From Pseudopedobacter sp037968815 (GTDB lineage: Bacteria; Bacteroidota; Bacteroidia; Sphingobacteriales; Sphingobacteriaceae): 64,000 nucleotides of DNA. Below, one piece after another: positions 25,884-34,814 of the stretch. The notes under the pieces are model-generated. The model was not told the DNA's origin, made no database searches, and saw nothing but the letters and a program-made list of their open reading frames with translations. The number at the start of each line of letters is the position of its first letter. Positions within the stretch are counted from its first letter, which is position 1. The stretch lies in the NCBI GenBank assembly GCA_037968815.1, contig JBBKWF010000006.1, positions 124,001 to 188,000 of the forward strand, written 5' to 3'. Made by a program: the position numbers and the translations under genes.

Positions 25884-27158
25884 CTACAGTCCTGTTGCCT
25901 TAGTTTCCAAACCTCTTTCCTCAATTAAAGTTGCTCTTACTTTCGCTGTTCTAAATAATTTTATAGGATCTAAAGCTCCACCGCTTTGTAACCTTGCTTC
26001 AGCTATTAAAGGACGAACATCTGTACGGTAAGCCTGTTGCAAAATTTCTTGAGCTAAACTAGCATCATTCTTTTGCTGTGCTTCTTTCAACGCATTTCTA
26101 TCTACCAGTAAAGCTTGAGCATAAGCCATCATAATTGCTTCAACTGACTGTAACAAATCTTCTAAAGGATCTTTAACATTGTGAGACGCATCAATCATCC
26201 AGGCTAAACCAGATGCGTGGTTCATTTGTGCATGATCCATTCCGTCCACCAGTTCGTTAAAAATCAAGAACAATTGATAAGGTTTGATTGCTCCGGTTGT
26301 TAAATCATCATCGCCATATTTTGAATCGTTAAAGTGGAAACCACCTAACTTGCCTTCCATCAATAATAAAGAAACAATTTGTTCGATGTTGGCATTTGGC
26401 AAATGATGACCTAAATCAACCAAAGTATAAGCTTTTGAGCCTAGTTTATTAGCGTATAATAAAGACTGACCCCAATCTGCAACTGTAGTTGAGTAGAAGT
26501 TAGGTTCGTTAGATTTGTACTCCACAAATATTTTCCAATCTTCTGGCAATGCAGCATAAATTTCTTTTAAGCTAGCTAAGGTGTTTTCAAAAGCCTCTCT
26601 AAAATTCAGTTGACCAGGAAAACTTGAGCCATCTGCCAACCAAACGGTTAAAGACTTTGAACCTAAGGCTTCGCCATGCTTAATCACCTCAATATTATGA
26701 GCGATTGCTTGGTCTCTTACTTTTTTATCGACGTTCTGTAATGAACCGAATTTATAGCTATGTTCTTGATTTGGCTGATCTTGGAAAGTATTAGAATTTA
26801 TCGCATCAAACTTCAGGTTTAACGATTTTGCTAAACTCATGATATGCTCCGCATCTTCTGGGATATCCCATGGAATGTGTAAAGATATGGCCCCACTAGA
26901 CTGATTTAATTGGTGCAATAAACCAATATCAGCCATTTTTTCTTCTAAACTACTTGGTTCTCCACCACCAGAAAAACGTCCAAAACGTGTCCCTCCAGTA
27001 CCTAGAGCCCAACTTGGTATTGCAATTTGAAAGTCTTTTAAATTTTGAATATGTGATTTAGCCCCTTCATTTTCTTCTAAAAAGTTTGCTAATCTAGTTT
27101 GGTGTTTAGCAGCTAAACTATCGTTGTGTTCAGCAATTAAATTTTTGTCTAATTTCAT
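25884..27158 (-). CDS. rhaI: L-rhamnose isomerase, RhaI type
   Basis: A 424-residue TIM-barrel sugar isomerase that converts L-rhamnose to L-rhamnulose. It is of the RhaI type found in Pseudomonas stutzeri, Bacilli and Bacteroidota, not E. coli RhaA. IPSWALGTGGTRFGRF is the family's N-terminal signature. Metal ligands lie in FVEYKSNEPNFYSTTVADWG (Glu), YTLVDLGHHLPNANIE (Asp, His) and GGFHFNDSKYGDDDL (His, Asp). The RhaI family also isomerises allose and other sugars in vitro, but the operon fixes the role. A strong G/C hairpin lies 15 bases before its start. Confidence 0.92.
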   Translation of the reverse strand: MKLDKNLIAEHNDSLAAKHQTRLANFLEENEGAKSHIQNLKDFQIAIPSWALGTGGTRFGRFSGGGEPSSLEEKMADIGLLHQLNQSSGAISLHIPWDIPEDAEHIMSLAKSLNLKFDAINSNTFQDQPNQEHSYKFGSLQNVDKKVRDQAIAHNIEVIKHGEALGSKSLTVWLADGSSFPGQLNFREAFENTLASLKEIYAALPEDWKIFVEYKSNEPNFYSTTVADWGQSLLYANKLGSKAYTLVDLGHHLPNANIEQIVSLLLMEGKLGGFHFNDSKYGDDDLTTGAIKPYQLFLIFNELVDGMDHAQMNHASGLAWMIDASHNVKDPLEDLLQSVEAIMMAYAQALLVDRNALKEAQQKNDASLAQEILQQAYRTDVRPLIAEARLQSGGALDPIKLFRTAKVRATLIEERGLETKATGL

Positions 27159-27173
27159 AATTGGTGTTATGAT

Positions 27174-27197
27174 AATTCCCCCTTTTCGGGGGGAATT
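27174..27197 (-). promoter_or_regulatory. GC-rich hairpin before rhaI
   Basis: AATTCCCCC (27174-27182) pairs perfectly with GGGGGAATT (27189-27197) over a 6-base loop, 15 bases from the rhaI start codon. In this AT-rich region it is conspicuous. It may stabilise processed mRNA or reduce read-through between the aldolase gene and rhaI. Confidence 0.5.
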
Positions 27198-27238
27198 GTT
27201 ATTCGTTTTTCATTTCTAATAATTCAGTTCTCTGAACC

Positions 27239-27335
27239 ACGTCATCTCGAGGTACGAGAAGTCTCACATACGGAATTCGTCTTCTACTGCTTGTTACCTA
27301 AATGTGAGATGTTTCACTATCGTTCAACATGACGG
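27239..27335 (-). repeat. Dispersed palindromic element A, copy 2
   Basis: A 97-bp copy of the element at 15787-15880. Positions 27306-27335 are the reverse complement of 15787-15816, and the other end (27240-27260) matches the first copy's right end with two changes. CTCACAT at 27272-27278 and ATGTGAG at 27302-27308 form the inner stem. It lies between the fused aldolase gene and rhaI, together with a CCTCTCC-TTT-GGAGAGG hairpin at 27380-27396 just past the aldolase stop. Confidence 0.7.
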
Positions 27336-27404
27336 CCTGGTTACTTATCGCTTCCCACAATTACATTCCCATAATAATCCCTCTCCTTTGGAGAGGTTAG
27401 GTTC

Positions 27405-29525
27405 TTATCTAGCAAAAGCCATTGCCACCCCTCCATCAACATTTAGCATATTACCTGTTGATTTTGATAATAAACCTCCTGTGAAAGCAAAACAAGCATT
27501 TGCAATATCAACCGGAAGGATGATTTTGTTCAGCAAAGTTCTTTTTGCATAATAAGCAGGTAGTTCAGCTACGGTAATTCCGTAAGCTTTTGCTCTACCT
27601 TCTGCCCATCCGCCTGCCCAAATATTACTGTCACTTATTACAGCATCTGGATTAACTACGTTTACTCTAATTCCGGCTGCACCTAATTCTGCAGCATTTA
27701 GTCGGCTTAAATGTAATTGCGCCGCTTTAGCACTTCCGTAACCTGCATTATTAGGCCCGCTAACTAAAGCATTTTTACTTACAATATTGATGATATCTCC
27801 ACCAATATCTTGTTTTTTCATTATAGTAGTTGCCGCTTGGGTAACTAAGAACTGACCTTTAACCAATACGTCATATAATAAATCCCAATCTTTTTGGCTA
27901 TGGCCTTCAATGGTTTTAGAAATTGATAAACCCGCATTGTTCACAATGATATCTACACCACCAAAGCTTAAGGATGCTATTTTCATTGCGTCTTCAATCT
28001 GGGTTTGGTTGGTAACATCCATTGTTGCGATTGCGTAAGAATCCTTACCAAAATCTTTTTTGAACTCTTCGCTTGCTTCGCCTAAACGCTCTGCATTCAT
28101 GTCATTCAAAATCACACATGCACCTTCTTCAACAAACTTTCTTGCTATTGCTTTTCCAATTCCACCTGCACTACCAGTAATCATCGCAACTCTGCCTGAT
28201 AAAGCTTTTGGCTTAGGTTGGCGTTGCAACTTAGCTTCTTCTAACAACCAATATTCGATATTAAAAGCTTCTTGACGAGGTAGAGAAGTGTACTCAGAAA
28301 CTGCTTCTGAGCCTTTCATTACATTGATTGCATTGGTATAAAACTCTGCAGCAACACGAGCAGTTTGTTTGTCTTTAGAGAAAGAAAACATTCCTACTCC
28401 AGGGTAAATGATGATTACCGGATTTGCATCACGAATTGCAGGGCTGTTATCATGCTTGCAAGTGTTATAATAATCTGCATACATTTTACGGTAAGCTTCA
28501 AAAGCAGGCGCTAGTTTGGCTTTTATCGCTTCAACATCGCTCAAGTCTTCATCTTTTGTCAATTCTAAAACTAGCGGACTAATTTTAGTTCTTAAAAAGT
28601 GATCTGGACAACTTGTACCCATTGGGGCTAGCCTTTCTAAATCATTAGAATTGATGAATTCTAAAACGCGGTCGTCATCAGTAAAATGACCTATCATTGA
28701 ACGTTCACTTGAACAGAAGCCTCTTAATATTGGTGCTAATTCAGCAGCTTTATTTAATCTTTCCGCTTTAATTAAACTTTGGATTTTTTGTCCTCCAAAA
28801 ACAGGTCCTTTTTTGCCAAAGTTCTGCTCTAAATATTCAGCGCATTTTTCTACTACTTCTAAGGTGTTTACATAGCTTTCATAAGCTGTGTTTCCCCAAG
28901 TAAATAAACCGTGGGAACCTAGCATAATCCCTTTAATGTTCGGGTTTTTATCCAAACATTCTTTCAGTTGCAAACCTAAATCGAAACCTGGTTTTTGCCA
29001 AGGTACCCAACCGATAGCTCCGTCAAAAAGTTCTTGAGTTATTTTTTCTCCGTCTTTAGCTGCAGCAATCGCAATAGCAGCATCAGGGTGTAAATGGTCT
29101 ATATGTGCAAAAGGTAAAAAACCATGTAGAGGCGTATCAATTGATGGTGCTTTTGAAGCTAAATCATAGATACAATGGTTAAAAAGCTCCACCATTTCAT
29201 CTTCATGCTCAATCCCACGGTAAACATTTTTTAAAGCTCTTAATCTATCAACATATAATGCCGCTAGACCGCTTTTCTTCAAAGTCCCTATATCTCCACC
29301 AGATCCTTTAATCCACATGATTTCAGTTTCTTGGCCGGTTAAGGGATCTTTTGCTGTTGCTTTACATGATGTGTTTCCGCCTCCATAGTTGGTTAACCTT
29401 AAATCGGCACCTAACAAGTTTGAGCGATATATTAATAATGCTACCTCATCTCCTGCAAGTTTTGCCGCTTCGGCTTCGTCCCACAAATAGCTTACATGTT
29501 TAAAAGAAGTGTTATTTAATGACAT
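27405..29525 (-). CDS. rhaEW: Fused rhamnulose-1-phosphate aldolase / L-lactaldehyde dehydrogenase
   Basis: A 706-residue two-domain enzyme. Residues 1-430 are a class II aldolase (NYGGGNTSCKA, HIDHLHPDAAIAIAAAKDGE and GSHGLFTWG with zinc-binding His residues) that splits L-rhamnulose-1-phosphate into dihydroxyacetone phosphate and L-lactaldehyde. Residues 445-706 are a short-chain dehydrogenase (ITGSAGGIGKAIA, NNAGLSI, YGSAKAAQLHLSR with Tyr and Lys) that oxidises the aldehyde to L-lactate. The fusion, named RhaEW or RhaD-ADH in comparative studies, explains why lactate genes sit in the same operon. It lies 22 bases after rhaT. Confidence 0.93.
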   Translation of the reverse strand: MSLNNTSFKHVSYLWDEAEAAKLAGDEVALLIYRSNLLGADLRLTNYGGGNTSCKATAKDPLTGQETEIMWIKGSGGDIGTLKKSGLAALYVDRLRALKNVYRGIEHEDEMVELFNHCIYDLASKAPSIDTPLHGFLPFAHIDHLHPDAAIAIAAAKDGEKITQELFDGAIGWVPWQKPGFDLGLQLKECLDKNPNIKGIMLGSHGLFTWGNTAYESYVNTLEVVEKCAEYLEQNFGKKGPVFGGQKIQSLIKAERLNKAAELAPILRGFCSSERSMIGHFTDDDRVLEFINSNDLERLAPMGTSCPDHFLRTKISPLVLELTKDEDLSDVEAIKAKLAPAFEAYRKMYADYYNTCKHDNSPAIRDANPVIIIYPGVGMFSFSKDKQTARVAAEFYTNAINVMKGSEAVSEYTSLPRQEAFNIEYWLLEEAKLQRQPKPKALSGRVAMITGSAGGIGKAIARKFVEEGACVILNDMNAERLGEASEEFKKDFGKDSYAIATMDVTNQTQIEDAMKIASLSFGGVDIIVNNAGLSISKTIEGHSQKDWDLLYDVLVKGQFLVTQAATTIMKKQDIGGDIINIVSKNALVSGPNNAGYGSAKAAQLHLSRLNAAELGAAGIRVNVVNPDAVISDSNIWAGGWAEGRAKAYGITVAELPAYYAKRTLLNKIILPVDIANACFAFTGGLLSKSTGNMLNVDGGVAMAFAR

Positions 29526-29547
29526 ATTGTTTTGATAATGATTGTTT

Positions 29548-30624
29548 CTATTTTAATGAATTTCCGTATCCTACAACTAGGATAGATATTAATATGATGA
29601 CGATTCCGCCAATTACTGTCCCTAATGTTTGGGTGCGAACCCCTTTCCACTCTTTAAGGATTAAACCCCAAAGGTTGGCAACTAGAATAATAAAGGCCAT
29701 GTGTAAAATCCATGAACTTGCGCCGTTTCCTAAAAAGCTTTCGCCCATTCCGTAGAAGAAAAACTGTAAAAACCACGTTGTACCAGCTAAGGCAGAGAAA
29801 ATATAGTTTCTTGTTAACGGCGTTTTTTTGTTAGTATAATCTCCGAAGCTTTTATTCCGTTTGTTTAAAATCATGCACCAAATAAAGTTTATCAACAAGC
29901 CACCCCACATAATTATGATATAGGTTACGTTGTTTTGGTACAAAAACTCTCCTTGACCCGGGTTAGCATTTTTCCATGAAATGTTTGCTACATCTGCCAT
30001 GGGTTTTCCAGCATCAATCCCGAAGGCAAAACAGGCACTTAATATGCCCGAAACAATGGCAACAAATAATCCTAATCCAATTTTAAATTCTGTACCGGAT
30101 GCATCTTTTTCTGCACTTCCTAAGTCTTTATCTTTCATAGCTCCGGCTTTTCCGCACACTACAATCCCCACAATACAGATAAATAAACCTAATAAAACTA
30201 ATTGCCCCCAAGTAGAACCGGCAATCATGCTAAAAGAATCTTTGCCAGCTTCTGGGTAGTACTCGTAAAATATGGAAGGAACTAAGGCTCCAAACACAGA
30301 GCATAAACCTAAAATAATGGAGCTTCCTAAAGCTACACCTAAATATCTAACGCCTAAACCGTATGTTAAGCCACCAATCCCCCATAGTGCACCAAATAAA
30401 AAGGTGTAAAATAAAACTGAATCTGATGCTCCTTTAATAATATCAGCAAAGCCGGGTATGGTTAAATAAGCTGCCAACGGTGGCACAATTAACCAAGAGA
30501 AAATTCCGCCTACAATCCAGTAGCTTTCCCAAGACCAACCTTTTACTTTTTTGTACGGGATGTAAAAACTACCTGATGCGAAGCCGCCAAGGAAGTGATA
30601 TAGGACACCTAATAATGCAGACAT
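29548..30624 (-). CDS. rhaT: L-rhamnose/proton symporter RhaT
   Basis: A 358-residue inner-membrane transporter of about ten helices in the drug/metabolite-transporter superfamily. The start LLGVLYHFLGGFASGSFYIPYKKVKGWSWESYW is the highly conserved RhaT N-terminus, and GVRYLGVALGSSIILGLCSVFGALVP is another signature. It imports L-rhamnose with H+. First gene of the operon: a tandem 10-bp direct repeat lies 60-80 bases upstream and is a likely operator for the regulator encoded next door. Confidence 0.94.
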   Translation of the reverse strand: MSALLGVLYHFLGGFASGSFYIPYKKVKGWSWESYWIVGGIFSWLIVPPLAAYLTIPGFADIIKGASDSVLFYTFLFGALWGIGGLTYGLGVRYLGVALGSSIILGLCSVFGALVPSIFYEYYPEAGKDSFSMIAGSTWGQLVLLGLFICIVGIVVCGKAGAMKDKDLGSAEKDASGTEFKIGLGLFVAIVSGILSACFAFGIDAGKPMADVANISWKNANPGQGEFLYQNNVTYIIIMWGGLLINFIWCMILNKRNKSFGDYTNKKTPLTRNYIFSALAGTTWFLQFFFYGMGESFLGNGASSWILHMAFIILVANLWGLILKEWKGVRTQTLGTVIGGIVIILISILVVGYGNSLK

Positions 30625-30683
30625 AAATGTTTAATTGTTTAAGTTTATTTTTGGTTGTGCTAAAGTAACAAGGAATGCTAATA

Positions 30684-30703
30684 GAACTGTTATGAACTGT
30701 TAT
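30684..30703 (-). promoter_or_regulatory. Tandem direct repeat, probable rha operator
   Basis: GAACTGTTAT occurs twice without a gap (30684-30693 and 30694-30703), so two identical faces lie one helical turn apart, 60-80 bases before rhaT. A TACTTTAG box near 30663 could be the -7 element downstream of it. The GntR-type regulator gene starts just beyond. Confidence 0.5.
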
Positions 30704-30806
30704 GCAGTATGGCTTTTTAGCAAAAAAAAATAGAGGCTAATAAAGATGTTATTAGCTAGAGAAATCTAACCTTTAAAAACACTTAATCTAATAAAAGGTC
30801 TAAAGC

Positions 30807-31844
30807 TTATAAAGAAGAACGAAGGGTAAGGTAAAATGGAATCTCAATATCTTGAGGGCCGGTCGATTTATCTTTGATCATTGTTGCAGCCATGTTTCCC
30901 ATCCATTTAAAATCTGTTGAAATGGTGGTTATTCCATTTAATAAGAGTTTTTTCAAAGGTGTTTCATTATAAGAAATAACACCTACATCTTGCCCTATTG
31001 TTAAGTTTAGCGCTATGATACGCTCTATCAAGGTAACCAAATCATCCTCCATTAGGTTGATGTAAGCTTCTCCAGGAGAAATGGATTCTGTCTGGATATC
31101 TTTCACTATAACATGGTTAAATGCATATTGCTGACAGAATCTTTTAAAACCACTAACAATGTCTTTGGAGTAATAACTTTTTTCCGGAAAAATGATCTTT
31201 AATGTTTGGTACTTCATTAAAGCATCTTTTGCTTGGGTGAGGGCGCCATAAATATCCTTCTCAAAATTCTCGTAAATAGAGGAATAAGGATTGTTTACGC
31301 CCCGTATTTTTTTATCTAAAATAATAAGCTTGTCTGCCGGAAGGGTGTTAATAATTTCATGTGCCTTTTCTCCGCCTTCTACAAAATGGGGGATGATTAC
31401 ATAATGACTATAATCGGTTTGTTTGTTTAGGATAAGTTTCTTAAAGATCGAAAAGTCGTTATTGTAGATATAGAAATCAATAGAAACATTATCTCCCAAA
31501 GCAGCTACAAAAGAATCATAAATAATTTTCTTATGTGCTGATAATTTATTAAAAAGTAAGAAAATCTTTGTTTGGGTTTTGAAATCAGCGTTTGCGATAT
31601 AAAACCCCTTACCGGGAACAGAAACAATGACGCCTTTCTTTTTTAAGTAGCGATAACCTTTTTCAGCAGTATCTCTAGAAATTTCAAGTATATAGCTCAA
31701 CTCATTTATTGAAGGCAAAACGTCCTCTTTTTTGAAATGACCATTTTCAACCGCCGCAATAATGGAATTGCTTAATTGCAGATATTTTGGTGTTGCAGAA
31801 TATTCATCAACGTATATATATTTAAAAAATTCATCAGCTTTCAT
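30807..31844 (-). CDS. GntR-family regulator with sugar-binding domain (rhamnose regulator)
   Basis: A 345-residue regulator. Residues 10-77 are a GntR winged helix (YLQLSNSIIAAVENGHFK, VLPSINELSYILEISRDTAEKGYRYLKKKG). The rest is a LacI/periplasmic-binding-protein fold that probably senses rhamnose, rhamnulose or a derivative (VGVISYNETPLKKLLLNGITTISTDFKWMG). Its position right upstream of rhaT, in the same direction, points to control of the rhamnose operon. Many Bacteroidota use an AraC-type RhaR instead, so this is an alternative solution. Whether it represses or activates cannot be read from the sequence. Confidence 0.85.
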   Translation of the reverse strand: MKADEFFKYIYVDEYSATPKYLQLSNSIIAAVENGHFKKEDVLPSINELSYILEISRDTAEKGYRYLKKKGVIVSVPGKGFYIANADFKTQTKIFLLFNKLSAHKKIIYDSFVAALGDNVSIDFYIYNNDFSIFKKLILNKQTDYSHYVIIPHFVEGGEKAHEIINTLPADKLIILDKKIRGVNNPYSSIYENFEKDIYGALTQAKDALMKYQTLKIIFPEKSYYSKDIVSGFKRFCQQYAFNHVIVKDIQTESISPGEAYINLMEDDLVTLIERIIALNLTIGQDVGVISYNETPLKKLLLNGITTISTDFKWMGNMAATMIKDKSTGPQDIEIPFYLTLRSSL

Positions 31845-32221
31845 GAAAAGGAATATTTTGGTGGGAAGTTAATTAAATGATTTAAATAATCAATTTTTTG
31901 AGCAAATTGGCTTTGAAGTTCGATTTGGAAAACTAAAATATCCCAACGTTTCATTTTATCGAGTGTAAATCTTTGGATTGTAACTCCTGTAAACCTTCTT
32001 ATATTTTTCTGGTTTTATTTAAAGCTAACAGGTTTTTGAAACCTGTTAGCTTTATTGATCGACAAACTCCAAGGTTCTCTAAAGAGAGTGTAACCTAAAC
32101 TGTATCAAATAGGATTACACTTTCTAACTACTCAACCATTCTCAGAACTAGCTTTTTCTAATCTAAAACAATAGTTGTTCATCTTCAACTAATGAGCGTT
32201 CGTCACTTTCAAAACATCCAA
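31845..32221. other. Gene-free spacer between the rha regulator and ppsA
   Basis: No open frame of interest. It contains a perfect 15-bp stem with a TTG loop (listed separately) and a looser inverted repeat, AGTGTAA near 32087 against TTACACT near 32116. Both could end ppsA transcripts or stabilise their 3' ends. No clear promoter for the regulator was identified. Confidence 0.5.
32021..32053. terminator. Perfect 15-bp hairpin downstream of ppsA
   Basis: AAAGCTAACAGGTTT (32021-32035) is followed by loop TTG and its exact complement (32039-32053). No long T run follows on either strand, so it may be a weak bidirectional terminator, an mRNA 3'-end stabiliser or a mobile palindromic unit. Confidence 0.5.
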
Positions 32222-34690
32222 CTAACCTACCTTAAACATTTTTGGACTTTGAGCAACACTAAACTTTTTCTTTACAACATTTTTCTCGCTCTCAGCTATT
32301 GCATGTACTGTTTTAAAAAATGAATCGGGCGTTATAGAAATTGTGTTTATACCCTCATCTACCAGAAATCTTGCGAAATCTGGAAAATCAGATGGACCTT
32401 GTCCGCATATACCTACTTTCACATTTTTATCCTTCACGGCAGTAATGAGCATCGAAATCATTCGTTTAACAGCAATATTTCTTTCATCATAAAGATGAGA
32501 GACCTGGGCCGAGTCCCTATCTAAGCCCAAAACCAATTGCGTAAGATCATTAGAGCCAATTGAAAAACCATCCACATAATCTGCAAACTCTCTCGCCATG
32601 ATGAAGTTGGAAGGCAGTTCTGCCATCAGATAAACCTGAAGACCGTTCTCCCCTCTTTTTAATCCGTTTTCGGCCATCACCTCATACACATTCTCTAGCT
32701 CTTGAGTGGTACGGCAAAAAGGAACCATTACCGTAATATTATCCAAGCCTAAGTTTTCCCTAACATTTTTAATGGCCTTGCACTCGAGTCCGAAAGCTTG
32801 TTTGTAGGCATCAGAATAATATCTTGATGCTCCTCTCCAGCCTATCATCGGGTTTTCTTCATTGGGTTCAAACAACCTTCCACCTAACAAGTTAGCGTAC
32901 TCGTTACTTTTAAAATCTGAAAAGCGTACTATGGCCTGTTTAGGGTAACAAGAAGCCGCTATTTTAGCTAAGCCTTGTGTCAGTTTTTCAATAAAATAAG
33001 TCTCTCCATCTTTATGCCCCTTTATTATTTTTGTGATTTGCTTTTTAAGTCCATGGTTTTTTAGTGTTGTATGATTTAATAATGCTAAAGGATGTACTTT
33101 AATATAATTATTGATGATAAACTCCATCCTAGCCAAACCTATTCCGCTATGAGGAAGGTTTGCGAAATGAAAAGCTTTATCCGGAGAGGCTACATTTAAT
33201 AATAAAGGTGTAGTAATCTGAGGCAACTCATCGAGCAAGACCTCGCTTTTCTCTACTTTTAAAATCCCTTTATAAACCATCCCTACTTCACCTTCTGCAC
33301 AAGAAACTGTCACTTGATCACCATTATTTAAAAGCTGAGTTGCATTTTCACAAGCAACAATTGCAGGAATACCTAGCTCTCTAGCAACAATAGCGGCATG
33401 GCAAGTACGCCCACCTTTTTCGGTAATTATTGCCGATGCTATTTTCATAATAGGTTCCCAATCGGGATCGGTCATTTCTGTTACCAAAACACTCCCAGGT
33501 TCAAAATTGATTTCGCTGAGGTTTTTCACCAAAGAAGGTACAATCTTAACTTTTCCACTTCCTATCTTATCACCAACTGCAACCCCTTTCAAACAGATTT
33601 CGCGATCTTCTGGCTCAGCTATTCGGTAACTCACAATTTTGGTATCTTCTTTTCTTGAATGGATTGTTTCTGGTCTAGCCTGAACAATAAAAAGTTCCTT
33701 ACTTTCGCCATCTAAAGCCCACTCTACATCCATCGGGCACCAGTGACCTTTTATAGTTGTATAGTATTGCTCTATGGCCATCACCCAGTAAGAAAGCTGA
33801 AGAATCTGAGCATCTGTTAAACAAAAGGTTTCTTCCTCCAGCTTTGTTGTAGCTACAATTTTAACTCGCTCATTTTTAGCTGTGCTATACACCATCTTTT
33901 GGTTTTTGATACCTAATTTTTTTTCTAGAATAGCGGGATACTGCTTTTTTAATAGAGGCTTGTAGGTAATAAACTCATCGGGCGACACTGCACCTTGAAC
34001 CACCATTTCGCCCAGCCCAAAAGTTCCGTTAATTACTACCACATCTTTAAAACCGCTCTCCGTATCTAAAGAAAAAGCAACACCGGAAGAACCGACATCA
34101 GACCTTACCATTTTCTGTATGCAAACAGAAAGCCCAATCTTGAAATGATCGTAGCCAAAACTTTTGCGGTAACTGATGGCTCTATCTGTAAAAAGAGACG
34201 CAAAACAGCATTTAATTGCTTCAAAAAGATCTTCAATTCCACTTACATTTAAAAAGGTCTCTTGTTGCCCAGCGAAAGAAGCATCGGGCAAATCTTCAGC
34301 TGTGGCTGAAGAGCGTACTGCTACCGCTACATTTTCTTGCTGATATAAAACAGATAATGTTTTATAATCCTCAATAACTTTAGCTTTAAAAGCATCTGAA
34401 AACGTAGCCTCCTTAATCTTTGACCTCACTAAACTCCCACAGTTACTTAACGAATTTAGATCATTAACATTGGTGTCATTCACGATTTGAGCAATAACAG
34501 GCTCCAAGTTATTGAAAGCAATAAACTCATTATAACCAGCAACAGTGACTAAGAAACCATTTGGAATTTTCACCCCTAAGCTTGACAGGTTTTTCATCAT
34601 CTCTCCTAATGAAGCGTTTTTTCCTCCTGCAACGCTAATGTCATTAATACCTACTTCGTTGAGGTTAAGTGTGATTTTGTTTTCTTTCAT
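32222..34690 (-). CDS. ppsA: Phosphoenolpyruvate synthase
   Basis: An 822-residue enzyme converting pyruvate + ATP to PEP + AMP + phosphate. The N-terminal ATP-grasp domain shows GGKNASLGEM and AVRSSATAEDLPDASFAGQQETFLNV. The swivelling domain has the phosphohistidine motif GGRTCHAAIVARELGIPA (His431). The C-terminal barrel has GSNDLTQLVLGLDRDS and VGICGQGPSDFP. Length is normal. It sits head-to-head with an AraC gene 124 bases away, and its position beside the rha-lut operon suggests it turns lactate-derived pyruvate into PEP for gluconeogenesis. A decayed second copy lies near 58.6 kb. Confidence 0.95.
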   Translation of the reverse strand: MKENKITLNLNEVGINDISVAGGKNASLGEMMKNLSSLGVKIPNGFLVTVAGYNEFIAFNNLEPVIAQIVNDTNVNDLNSLSNCGSLVRSKIKEATFSDAFKAKVIEDYKTLSVLYQQENVAVAVRSSATAEDLPDASFAGQQETFLNVSGIEDLFEAIKCCFASLFTDRAISYRKSFGYDHFKIGLSVCIQKMVRSDVGSSGVAFSLDTESGFKDVVVINGTFGLGEMVVQGAVSPDEFITYKPLLKKQYPAILEKKLGIKNQKMVYSTAKNERVKIVATTKLEEETFCLTDAQILQLSYWVMAIEQYYTTIKGHWCPMDVEWALDGESKELFIVQARPETIHSRKEDTKIVSYRIAEPEDREICLKGVAVGDKIGSGKVKIVPSLVKNLSEINFEPGSVLVTEMTDPDWEPIMKIASAIITEKGGRTCHAAIVARELGIPAIVACENATQLLNNGDQVTVSCAEGEVGMVYKGILKVEKSEVLLDELPQITTPLLLNVASPDKAFHFANLPHSGIGLARMEFIINNYIKVHPLALLNHTTLKNHGLKKQITKIIKGHKDGETYFIEKLTQGLAKIAASCYPKQAIVRFSDFKSNEYANLLGGRLFEPNEENPMIGWRGASRYYSDAYKQAFGLECKAIKNVRENLGLDNITVMVPFCRTTQELENVYEVMAENGLKRGENGLQVYLMAELPSNFIMAREFADYVDGFSIGSNDLTQLVLGLDRDSAQVSHLYDERNIAVKRMISMLITAVKDKNVKVGICGQGPSDFPDFARFLVDEGINTISITPDSFFKTVHAIAESEKNVVKKKFSVAQSPKMFKVG

Positions 34691-34814
34691 AACGAATTAT
34701 TTATTCCGCTAAAGTCGATATATGCAATTCGCCAAAAAAGAACAAGAATAACAAGTTTTAATACTATCTTAACCTAAATAATGATATTTTTACTAAAAAT
34801 AAGTTATTATAGTA

